From positions 1 through 29,436 of the forward strand of contig JBEKMC010000030.1 of assembly GCA_050008715.1 (NCBI GenBank): a stretch of DNA of 29,436 bases, in the 5' to 3' direction. Made by a program: the position numbers and the translations under genes. The DNA comes from JAKACA01 sp050008715. GTDB lineage: Bacteria > Actinomycetota > Acidimicrobiia > Acidimicrobiales > Bog-793. The notes beneath the pieces are model-generated. The model ran no database searches, was not told the origin of the DNA, and saw only the letters and a program-made list of their open reading frames with translations. Position 1 is the stretch's first letter; each line of letters opens with the position of its first letter. Positions 23,287 to 29,436 of the stretch are shown piece after piece.

Positions 23287-24351
23287 ATGAGGACCGTGCG
23301 GTCACGTCAGGTGGTCTGCCTCATCGCCCTAAGCGTGCTGGGTGCCGCCTGCACGAGCGGGGCCGCCGTCTCGACTACGACATCGGGTCCGACGACGACC
23401 ACCACCGTCCCGAAGGCCCCGACTTCCATCCTCTCCGTGGACTTGTCCGCCACACCGGCCGGGTGGGTGCCGGTCGCCTACGGAGATGCCCAGATATCGG
23501 TGCCAGCGTCCTTCTCGGTCTCCTATCCGGGTTGGGATCAGTGCGGAGTCTCGGGCGACCTGGGAGCGCTCTATCTCGGACAACCGGCAGAGTCCCCAGA
23601 AGGCTGCGGGGGCGTTGCGCCGCCGACTCGGCAGTCAACGACGATCTTGATGCGCCAAGCGCTGGCCACCATGTCAGTGGGCTCCCAACTCCTTGGCAAT
23701 AAGGCCATCTTCATCAACGGCCTGCGCCTGAACGACCTCATCAACCACACGTCGGGCAAGGTCATGGGTTACTACGCGCCGGCACTCGGCGTGGTGGTCC
23801 TCGACAGTGGACCTCTGGCGGGGCGCGTTCTGCACACCCTGACGCGCTCACCTGGCGCTGTCGCCCTCGCTCCAGGTCCCGCTCCACCTATCCCGTCCGG
23901 CTGGCACTCGACGACGTTTCACGGGCTGGCCTTCGATTCTCCACCATCGTGGCCGGTTACGCCGACAGCCGTGACGGGGAAAGATGTCGGACGGCCATGC
24001 TCGCCCTCCGACGTGAGCCTGATCACCACAGAAGTCGCTCTCAGCACGGACAGCCAACCGTTTCCAGTCGCATACTGTCCAGTGTTCCTCTACCAACGTC
24101 CCCAACCGCCGAACAACGGCGTCGAGGTTGATACGGGTAGGATCGCCCACTTTCCCGTGGCGCTCTCGTTCTCGAAGCCCTGCCTCCATCTCCAGGGCCT
24201 CACCGCCTGCCCAGCGACCTCACCTGCCTACTCGATACTCATTTTGAAGGTCACGGTGATGGGGCGCCCCACGCCGGTGCTCGTCTCCATCGGGTTGGCC
24301 GGCAACGGTGTGGTCGCCCGCACGATCCTGTACTCACTCCGGGCGGCGTGA
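23287..24351 (+). CDS. Putative lipoprotein of unknown function
   Basis: The 354-residue protein starts at ATG 23287. The N-terminus MRTVRSRQVVCLIALSVLGAAC is a likely lipoprotein signal with acceptor Cys22; a Thr-rich linker follows (STTTSGPTTTTTVPK). The body seems to contain two related halves, each beginning with a proline/serine-rich entry and a W or GW (PAGWVPVAYGDAQISVPASFS and PSGWHSTTFHGLAFDSPPSW), which look like a repeated domain with several Cys. No enzyme motif is recognised. The product is expected on the outer face of the membrane. The ribosome binding site is weak (GAGAG close to the ATG). Confidence 0.75.
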   Translation: MRTVRSRQVVCLIALSVLGAACTSGAAVSTTTSGPTTTTTVPKAPTSILSVDLSATPAGWVPVAYGDAQISVPASFSVSYPGWDQCGVSGDLGALYLGQPAESPEGCGGVAPPTRQSTTILMRQALATMSVGSQLLGNKAIFINGLRLNDLINHTSGKVMGYYAPALGVVVLDSGPLAGRVLHTLTRSPGAVALAPGPAPPIPSGWHSTTFHGLAFDSPPSWPVTPTAVTGKDVGRPCSPSDVSLITTEVALSTDSQPFPVAYCPVFLYQRPQPPNNGVEVDTGRIAHFPVALSFSKPCLHLQGLTACPATSPAYSILILKVTVMGRPTPVLVSIGLAGNGVVARTILYSLRAA

Positions 24352-24418
24352 GGTAGTGACCACCGTGGACCTCGTCGTTGCCTGCGAGCTCGCCTGAGCG
24401 AGACTCGAGCCCGTATAT

Positions 24419-24441
24419 GCGGTATACCATGGGTATACTGC
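24419..24441. promoter_or_regulatory. Palindromic operator overlapping the VapBC -10 box
   Basis: GTATACC (24422-24428) and GGTATAC (24432-24438) form a 7-bp perfect inverted repeat with a 3-base spacer, extended by GC/GC outside one wobble to arms of 10. The right arm contains TATACT (24434-24439), a good -10 box six bases before the GTG start at 24446. It suits autorepression by the ribbon-helix-helix antitoxin. Confidence 0.7.
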
Positions 24442-24445
24442 GTGC

Positions 24446-24670
24446 GTGGCCAAGGTGATGGTATCCATTCCCGACGACCTCCTCGCAGAGGTCGACAGCG
24501 AGGCAGCGCGTACCGGGACGAGCCGAAGCGCCGTGCTGCGGGGCTTTGCCGAGGGGGCGTTGCGTAATCGCCGGTCTCGGCGTGCCGAGACGATGACCGA
24601 CCTTCTCGATCGAGCCGGCAACCACGGCGGTGGCGCCGCCGAAGCCGTGAAGGCGACCAGGCCATCGTGA
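24446..24670 (+). CDS. Ribbon-helix-helix antitoxin (VapB/CopG type)
   Basis: The 74-residue protein begins MAKVMVSIPDDLLAEVDSEAARTGTSRSAVLRGFAEGALR, the beta-helix-helix pattern of CopG/RHH DNA-binding proteins. The C-terminal tail is basic then flexible and should contact the toxin. The GTG start at 24446 has no ribosome binding site but follows a TATACT -10 box by six bases, so the mRNA is probably leaderless. Its stop overlaps the toxin start (GTGA). The pair is a type II toxin-antitoxin operon; the RHH protein would neutralise the toxin and repress the operon through the palindrome at 24419-24441. Confidence 0.85.
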   Translation: MAKVMVSIPDDLLAEVDSEAARTGTSRSAVLRGFAEGALRNRRSRRAETMTDLLDRAGNHGGGAAEAVKATRPS

Positions 24671-25083
24671 CGGCGGTCATGGTGGACTCGAGTGTCCTGC
24701 TGGCGGCGTTCGACCGGGAAGACGACGAATGGGAGGCCAGCGCTTCAGTTCTGCGGGACCCGGATCTCACTGTGTCGACGTTGGATCTTGCCCGCTACGA
24801 AGTCGCGGACGTAGCCGTCCGCTCGTGGCGGTCACCTGACGACGTGGCAGCGCTGCTCGAGGCGATCGAACTGATCGGTGAGGACGGTGGAGTGCTCCGT
24901 TCGTCAGTCGAGCTGATCGCAGCAGCCGCCGAGCTCGCAACCGAGTGCGAGATCTCGGTCTACGACGCCGCATACGTTGTCGCGGCGCGCGCACGAGGGC
25001 GAACGCTGGTGAGTTGCGACCTCCGAGATCTCGTCTCGCGACAGTTGGCCGTTCTGCCGAGTGCTCTCCTCGCGCAGGAGTGA
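24667..25083 (+). CDS. vapC: PIN-domain ribonuclease toxin (VapC)
   Basis: The 138-residue protein is a PIN-domain RNase. It has the expected acidic residues: Asp7 in VMVDSSVLLAAFD, Glu45 in DLARYEVADV, Asp100 in SVYDAAYVVAA and Asp118 in SCDLRDL. VapC toxins cleave tRNA or rRNA with magnesium at this site. The GTG start at 24667 overlaps the antitoxin stop by four bases, typical of translational coupling. All catalytic residues are present, so the toxin looks intact. A short GGGCTT/AAGCCC hairpin at 25222-25236 may end the transcript. Confidence 0.9.
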   Translation: MTAVMVDSSVLLAAFDREDDEWEASASVLRDPDLTVSTLDLARYEVADVAVRSWRSPDDVAALLEAIELIGEDGGVLRSSVELIAAAAELATECEISVYDAAYVVAARARGRTLVSCDLRDLVSRQLAVLPSALLAQE

Positions 25084-25372
25084 GGGTCGCCGACAGGCGC
25101 CAAGGCCCCCGAGTTCCGGTGCGTTTTCCGAGCGTGCGTACCCCTCCGGCTCGAACGGGCGGAAACCGTCGTCTTTCTCGATACTCCTTGGTGGTTGTGC
25201 GCGAGTCGCGCGTTTGTGCGGGGGCTTCGCAAGCCCTTGGCGAGATGCCCGAGGGTTGCGAGGACTCGGTCAACCGACGTTTGCGCGACGAGTGGGGCGG
25301 CGTTGGAAGGATTTGGCGCAACCGCCGTTCAGAACCTGGGTACGCACGCTCCGAGATCTTGCGGCACGGGTC
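25084..25372. other. Intergenic stretch between VapC and DinB-like genes
   Basis: About 290 bp with no convincing gene. The only structure seen is the GGGCTT (25222-25227) / AAGCCC (25231-25236) hairpin with a 3-base loop, which could end the toxin operon. No tRNA fold was recognised. Confidence 0.5.
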
Positions 25373-25960
25373 TCACACGACGGTGCACGTGCTCGGTTCG
25401 TCGTACCCACGATCGCCGGGCATGGGTTGCACCTTGACGCCGGCGGCGGTGAGGAACTGGCGGATCTGGGAGGCGTGCTCAACGACGTGCAGCGGGATGC
25501 CTCCGACAAGCACGCCGAACAGCATGCCGTGGTCTCGATGGACGCTAGGGAGTGGCTGAGCGGCCATCTCCTCGGTGAGGGCGTCAAGGGTCCGGAGCAC
25601 CCTCCCGCGGCAGTAGTCGACGTAACCGAGGAGTTCGGACTTGTTGAACATGCGGTTGGGAAAGGCGTAGGTGTTCTCGTCAAAGGGCGGTGGTGGTTCC
25701 CACGGCTCGAACTCGGCGGTGAGGTCGTAATCGAGGGTCAGCAGCGCGTGGTATGCCAGGAACCAGGGCGCTAAGCCGTGCAGTCCCCCGTGCGGCGTCG
25801 GAGCGGTGGGCGCCTCGTCCGGCCACAGGTCCGTCTCCCAGAACTCGTCGGGACAATCCGTCAGCGCCGCCTCCATCAGCCGCAGCGCCGCCGTCGCGAG
25901 AGCCCCGACCCGGACTGCGACGCCGTGACTGTGCGTTCCCGGATCGCCGATGATGGCCAC
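25373..25960 (-). CDS. DinB-family (DinB_2-like) protein
   Basis: The reading frame is open to 26197; GTG 25960 is proposed as the start (195 residues) because sequence upstream of it belongs to another family. The DinB four-helix-bundle pattern is seen as ALTDCPDEFWETDLW (32-46), APWFLAYHALLTLDYDL (64-80), PNRMFNKSELLGYVDYCRGRV (101-121) and IPLHVVEHASQIRQFL (155-170). His71, His158 and His162 can form the metal site. Family members include thiol-dependent metalloenzymes of unknown substrate. Immediate neighbours are a DUF1206 remnant and a second, broken DinB-like gene. The exact start is unsure. Confidence 0.75.
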   Translation of the reverse strand: MAIIGDPGTHSHGVAVRVGALATAALRLMEAALTDCPDEFWETDLWPDEAPTAPTPHGGLHGLAPWFLAYHALLTLDYDLTAEFEPWEPPPPFDENTYAFPNRMFNKSELLGYVDYCRGRVLRTLDALTEEMAAQPLPSVHRDHGMLFGVLVGGIPLHVVEHASQIRQFLTAAGVKVQPMPGDRGYDEPSTCTVV

Positions 25961-26092
25961 CGACAGGCGCCGGAGTCCGTAGGCACCGAGCCCCACGGCC
26001 AGGACGCCGAGGAGCGCACGGCCCGCCGATTGGCGAGCGACTTCACTCAATGCTCCCTGACTGCTCGCCTGGCCCGCGTCAAGGTGCACGAG
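25961..26092 (-). pseudogene. DUF1206 C-terminal remnant in frame with the DinB gene
   Basis: Translation in the DinB frame gives GALSEVARQSAGRALLGVLAVGLGAYGLRRLS preceded by LVHLD. This matches the last repeat of DUF1206 membrane proteins (GALRxLAxxPxGxxLLGxVAxGLxAYGLYxL as I remember the family). The rest of a DUF1206 gene is not found upstream. It looks like the tail of a deleted gene now fused to the DinB frame; a real fusion protein with a membrane helix is an alternative. Confidence 0.45.
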
Positions 26093-26289
26093 AACACGAG
26101 CCCGGCGTCTGAGCGAGGTGCTGCATGACCGCGGGGCAGGTCCCCGCGGAGCCTGGATAGTCTCCGAGCAGCCAGAAGCCGCCTCCGGCACCGGCACGCG
26201 TCAGCCATCTGGACCGCCCCCGCAGGCCGACTCCATCCTCGCCGAGCCTCCCCCTCAAAAGTGCTGTTTGAACCAGCCCGCCAAGCGTG

Positions 26290-26640
26290 ACCCTTTCGTC
26301 AGGCATCAAGGACCAGGCGCATCCGGGGGAACGCAAACTCGGTCGAGCTCCTTCGGCGTCAGGGTGGCGATCGTGTGCTCGACCTCGTCCATCCGAGCAC
26401 GACGGACGTCGAGGACTTTTTCCACCGGCGAGTTCGCGCAGGCTTCGCGCCCCCAGGCCCCGCATCGCTGAGCCACCACCCTGCAAGCCCCGAGGGGTGG
26501 TAAGGCCGGTCGATCCCTCGAACCATCCGCCGGACCCAGCATTCGGTCGCGAGGACGAGGTGGCGTAGCGTCTCGCCGAAGCTCCACCCATGACCGATGA
26601 CTTCTGGTTCGCGGCTTCGTCGGAGCTGTAGTGGATCACA
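26290..26640 (-). pseudogene. Frameshifted DinB-superfamily gene fragment
   Basis: In one minus frame the DNA from about 26640 reads GHGWSFGETLRHLVLATECW then VRRMVRGIDRPYHPSGLAGWW, the start of a DinB_2-type domain. After about 26460 homology continues in another frame as SPVEKVLDVRRARMDEVEHT then IATLTPKELDRVCVPPDAPG, followed by a stop near 26300. The two halves belong together only if a frameshift is repaired. There is no good start codon and the C-terminal third is missing. It is the decayed relative of the neighbouring DinB gene family. Confidence 0.65.
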
Positions 26641-26673
26641 GACCGAACAGGGACCTAGCCCGAGGAAGACACG

Positions 26674-27222
26674 ATGACGAGCGAGTCACCTAGCAGCACG
26701 CGCATCCGCGGCAGCCTGCGATCGGAAGCCGGCATCGGAGTTGTGCGGATCGAAAACCGCTACGACACCGACATCGACCACCTGTGGTCAGCAATCACCG
26801 ATCCGGCCCACCTGGCTCGCTGGTACGCCAAAGTGGAAGGGGACCTCCGTCCCGGCGGGAAGTTCCGCATCTTCGTCGAGTCCGACGATTGGGGGGGCAC
26901 CGGGCGCGTTGAGGCTTGCGAGGCGCCGAGGCGGCTGGTTGTCACCACCAGAGAGTCGGACGAGTCTTGGCGGAAGGGTCAGGGCGTGGCGCCGTATGAC
27001 GAGACACTGGAGGCGGCACTGGCTGCCGACGGCGAAGGCGCCGTTTTGGTGATCGAAGTGAAGGGCATGCCTCTACGCGCGGTCGCCTTCTACGGCGCCG
27101 GTTGGCAGATCCACGCAGAGAAGCTCGCCGCCTACCTCACAGGACGTGAACCCGGCGACAGCCAGCCGCGGTGGGAGGAGCTCGTCCCCGTCTATCAAGC
27201 ATTGGCGGCCGAAATTGGCTAG
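26674..27222 (+). CDS. SRPBCC / AHSA1-type START-like domain protein
   Basis: The 182-residue protein begins at ATG 26674 with GAGGA seven bases upstream. Residues about 22-165 show the AHSA1 pattern: VRIENRYDTDIDHLWSAITDPAHLARWYAKVEGDLRPGGKFRIFV, then GRVEACEAPRRLVVTTR, and GWQIHAEKLAAYLTGRE near the end. This helix-grip fold binds hydrophobic ligands or acts in toxin/stress proteins; the role here is not known. It is likely a single gene, since a perfect 8-bp hairpin follows at 27251-27271. Confidence 0.88.
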   Translation: MTSESPSSTRIRGSLRSEAGIGVVRIENRYDTDIDHLWSAITDPAHLARWYAKVEGDLRPGGKFRIFVESDDWGGTGRVEACEAPRRLVVTTRESDESWRKGQGVAPYDETLEAALAADGEGAVLVIEVKGMPLRAVAFYGAGWQIHAEKLAAYLTGREPGDSQPRWEELVPVYQALAAEIG

Positions 27223-27250
27223 CGCGGGTGCGTGCTGGCATCGCACCTAC

Positions 27251-27271
27251 GTGAGAACGCTTGGTTCTCAC
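27251..27271 (+). terminator. Hairpin after the SRPBCC gene
   Basis: GTGAGAAC (27251-27258) pairs perfectly with GTTCTCAC (27264-27271), loop of five bases. It lies 28 bp after the SRPBCC stop and has no T-run after it. A protein-binding palindrome is an alternative. Confidence 0.5.
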
Positions 27272-27334
27272 CAGGTTCCCACAAGGGATGTGTCAATCGC
27301 TCGTGACCTAAGTCAAATGCCCGTCCACCAAGGC

Positions 27335-27372
27335 CTGAGGATGTCCCGAGTCCCGTGGAACTTCGGTGGCGG
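27335..27372. repeat. Left terminal inverted repeat of the IS
   Basis: CTGAGG (27335-27340), TGTCCC (27342-27347), GTGGAA (27355-27360) and GGTGGCGG (27365-27372) match the reversed right end in order and nearly in spacing. Confidence 0.7.
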
Positions 27373-27383
27373 CCCGGTGATGC

Positions 27384-28691
27384 TCATGCAGCTTCGTGCT
27401 CATCTTCGCATGGGGGTGTGACAGTCCCGGCTGCGACGTAGCGATCGAGGGCATTCCGCAGCGCCGGTAGGTGCAGAAAGCCGTTGACGCGACGGAACTG
27501 CTTGGTCGCCTCGACCATTCCGGCGGCGCACCACCTGAGGGCCATCTGCCCGTCCCGCCAGCGCTTGACGTTGGTGGAGTGGTCCCGGCAGATCTCGATC
27601 ATCGACTCGACGGCGTTGGTCGACCGCAACGTGCGCGCCAAGGTGGGTGGCACACCGAGGCGGGTGATCGTGAGCGTCTCGGACAACCCCTCCCGCAAGC
27701 TGCCGGCCGCACCCGGGTGGCTCTTGTGGAGCTGGCGGGCGAGGTCCTCGAGGGTCGCCTCCGCCGCCAGGAAATCAGGGTCGTGATAGGCGGCACGCAT
27801 CTTCTTTCCGACACTGGCGGCAAGGGGCTTCGGCAGCTTCGACTCCACGTTGCGGATCTTGTGCAGTTGGCAGCGCTGTATCACCGGTTGGTCGAACACG
27901 GCCTTGATGCCCGCCACGAGGGCCTTGGCCCCATCGAGCACACAGAGCATCGGTCGGGTCGTGTCGAGCCCTCGTTCGCGCATTCCGGCGAGGAGATCCT
28001 TTACGACGGTGGCGTTCTCGGTGTCTCCCTCAGCCAGGCCGAGCGGGTACTTGGTGCCGTCGATGCCGATCCCGAGGGCGACGACGCAGAGGTGATCGGC
28101 GAAGTGCACGCCGTCGACCATGAGGGCCACGAGGTCGAGCTCGCTCAAGTCGGCCGCGAGCATGTCCGAGAGCGCCGTCTCGGTGGCAGCGACGAACCGC
28201 CGCGAGACGGCCGACTTCGACGTCGAGCGGGCGGTCGCCTCCACGGCTGTACCGACGGGCTCGAGGCCGGCCGCGTAGCGCCGCGTCGAGAGCTTGGCCA
28301 TCATGCGCTCGAGGGTCATCTGCGAGAGCACGTCGGTCGAGGAGAACAGCTCGTAGGCGGGCACCGCCACCTCGGCGGTCCGATCGGCAGTGCGCACCCG
28401 GGGCCGACGCACCGGCACGCTGCGCCCGCCGAGTGTCACCGAGCCGCTCTCGCTTCCGTGGCGGACGGCGCTCCGGTTCGGGTCGTGGCGTCCCTTCGGG
28501 CCGGCGAGGGCGGTGACGCTCTCGTCGATGATCGCCTCCATGACCTGGAAGCCGGTGCCGACGGCGAGCGCCAGCAGGCCCTCGCGAAGCGAGCCGGCCA
28601 GCTCGGCAAGCGTCACACTGACCGCCTCCGGAAGCTGTGCCTCGACGGTGGTCACAGCAGCCGTCGTCCTGGTCTGATAATCCTTCTTCAT
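27384..28691 (-). CDS. IS256-family transposase
   Basis: The 435-residue protein is a DDE transposase of the IS256 (mutator-like) family: Asp193 in LMVDGVHF, Asp253 in CVLDGAKAL and Glu362 in STNAVESMIE, with the family Cys-x2-His signature in RCQLHKIRNVESKLP (Cys274, His277). Length is normal for the family and no frameshift is seen, so it may be active. The start ATG at 28691 (MKKDYQTRTT) is preferred over the upstream frame because AAGGGG lies just ahead and the frame further upstream enters the terminal repeat. Confidence 0.93.
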   Translation of the reverse strand: MKKDYQTRTTAAVTTVEAQLPEAVSVTLAELAGSLREGLLALAVGTGFQVMEAIIDESVTALAGPKGRHDPNRSAVRHGSESGSVTLGGRSVPVRRPRVRTADRTAEVAVPAYELFSSTDVLSQMTLERMMAKLSTRRYAAGLEPVGTAVEATARSTSKSAVSRRFVAATETALSDMLAADLSELDLVALMVDGVHFADHLCVVALGIGIDGTKYPLGLAEGDTENATVVKDLLAGMRERGLDTTRPMLCVLDGAKALVAGIKAVFDQPVIQRCQLHKIRNVESKLPKPLAASVGKKMRAAYHDPDFLAAEATLEDLARQLHKSHPGAAGSLREGLSETLTITRLGVPPTLARTLRSTNAVESMIEICRDHSTNVKRWRDGQMALRWCAAGMVEATKQFRRVNGFLHLPALRNALDRYVAAGTVTPPCEDEHEAA

Positions 28692-28769
28692 TGGTGGTGG
28701 TCCCCTTCTCGGTGGTGTTCTTGGCGGAACGCCCGAGACCTTGTCAGAAGACGGGTCTGGAGCGGGGGA

Positions 28770-28808
28770 CCGCCACCTCAAATTCCACGATTACTGGGAC
28801 AACCTCAG
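28770..28808. repeat. Right terminal inverted repeat of the IS
   Basis: CCGCCACC (28770-28777), TTCCAC (28783-28788), GGGACA (28796-28801) and CCTCAG (28803-28808) are the complement of the left end motifs, with one extra base in the middle. Confidence 0.7.
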
Positions 28809-28856
28809 CAGCCTTCGACGGTTACCATTCGACGACGCCGACGAGTCCGATCCGCG

Positions 28857-29205
28857 GTGCAAGTCGTGTTCCCCAAGCCGCACCGTGTGGCGCTAGAACA
28901 ATTCAGGGTCCGGCTCGACGATCTCGACCCACACGAGGTCGTTGTGCAGGCGCGTCGCAGCGTGATCAGCCCTGGGACCCAGTTGGCCTACTACCGCGGG
29001 GACTCGCTCGGCGGAGTGATTCTTGGTGCCGAGCGACCCGGCACGCCGCTCTACCCAGGGTACGCAATGGTCGGCAGAGTCATCGCTGCCGGTGCGGAGT
29101 GCGAGTTCCCTACAGGCTCGAGCCTTCTGTCGCACACTCCGCATCGACCGCCGGGTGCACGCCACGACGAGGCTCGTGCCGGCCGAGGGTTGGCAAGCGC
29201 CATCT
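28857..29205 (+). pseudogene. Broken zinc-type (MDR) dehydrogenase N-terminus
   Basis: From GTG 28857 the translation reads VQVVFPKPHRVALEQFRVRL, then DPHEVVVQARRSVISPGTQL and YPGYAMVGRVIAAGAECEFP, the N-terminal GroES-like half of medium-chain zinc-binding dehydrogenases. The expected continuation through SHTPH breaks near 29150: the following VHATTRLVPAEGW is in the next frame, and no Rossmann-fold half follows before the window ends. It starts about 50 bp beyond the IS right end. A frameshift in the assembly near the contig edge could mimic decay. Confidence 0.55.
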
Positions 29206-29436
29206 GGGAGCGCCCGCGAAGGAGGGCGGCGCGATCCAGCAGCCTTCTGGCGGGTGGAGAGTGCGCCGATCCGTCACCCGCCGTGCGCTAGACGAGATCC
29301 CGGCCGGCAGATGGTCCTGGACGGCCGCGCTGTCTCGTTCGCTTCCATCCGTGCGAACGGTGGGGCGTAGCTCCGGCCCGGCACGGGTCCTGCCGATGCG
29401 GCGGGGCGCCTGTCTCCAACTTAGGTGGCCGGCGAC
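29206..29436. other. Window edge without a recognisable gene
   Basis: Sequence after the broken dehydrogenase shows no ORF with a ribosome binding site and no recognisable repeat or RNA gene. It could include further decayed dehydrogenase sequence. Confidence 0.4.

Larger units (their letters stand above)
27335..28808 (-). mobile_element. IS256-family insertion sequence
   Basis: About 1.47 kb carrying one transposase gene, flanked by imperfect terminal inverted repeats. The left end (27335-27372) and the complement of the right end (28770-28808) share CTGAGG-n-TGTCCC, then CGTGGAA-n-TT, then GGTGGCGG in the same order and spacing, with one indel. The outer limit is uncertain by a few bases. 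No clean 8-9-bp target duplication is seen at any of the likely ends, so one flank may have changed since insertion. The element has landed beside a broken dehydrogenase gene. Confidence 0.75.

Noticed and set aside
26079..26639. Open frame of 186 codons on the minus strand
   Set aside because: Its composition is not protein-like; the DinB-like signal is in the neighbouring frames.
27471..28850. Long plus-strand frame through the IS
   Set aside because: Antisense to the transposase; only its last part (from 28857) carries real homology and is reported as a dehydrogenase pseudogene.
1..29436. CRISPR array, tRNA or rRNA genes
   Set aside because: No regularly spaced direct repeats, cloverleaf-like segments with conserved T-loops, or rRNA motifs were recognised.

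Overview
The window is high-GC DNA with GTG and TTG starts, a WhiB-family regulator and apparently leaderless genes. This points to an actinobacterium, probably of the Acidimicrobiia type; the class assignment is inferred from general gene character only. No rRNA, tRNA or CRISPR array was seen. Both window edges look like contig ends.

Region 1 (146-5604, all minus strand) holds a four-gene catabolic operon: a glutamine-synthetase-like gamma-glutamyl-amine ligase, an aldehyde dehydrogenase, a short-chain dehydrogenase and a class I glutamine amidotransferase-type gamma-glutamyl hydrolase. The gene content fits gamma-glutamylation of an amine, stepwise oxidation, then release of glutamate. There is no PuuB-type FAD oxidase, but there is an SDR, which favours an amino-alcohol substrate over a polyamine. 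A GAF-GGDEF diguanylate cyclase lies just upstream.

Region 2 (5710-18731) is rich in exported proteins: a giant beta-propeller/Ig-like/lectin protein, an X-Pro-dipeptidyl-peptidase-like hydrolase, a YxxD-repeat secreted protein, an S53 (sedolisin) peptidase whose catalytic domain is split by an inserted beta-propeller, two tandem secreted phosphoesterases and a small lipoprotein. A 53-residue orphan ORF with a strong ribosome binding site and a cytoplasmic SDR lie among them. A 15-bp perfect inverted repeat buries the ribosome binding site of the first phosphoesterase.

Region 3 (18813-22381, minus strand) encodes a tungstate/molybdate-type ABC importer (substrate-binding protein, permease, ATPase; overlapping genes) preceded by a 9-bp inverted repeat. 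A WhiB-like iron-sulfur regulator follows.

Region 4 (22537-27222) is mixed: a TMEM175-like membrane protein, a lipoprotein, a VapBC toxin-antitoxin pair with a palindromic operator over its -10 box, a DinB-family protein fused in frame to a DUF1206 remnant, a frameshifted second DinB-like pseudogene, and an SRPBCC/AHSA1 protein.

Region 5 (27335-29436) is an IS256-family insertion sequence with recognisable terminal inverted repeats, next to a broken zinc-type dehydrogenase gene. Gene decay and the IS make the right side of the window look like a rearranged, degrading segment.
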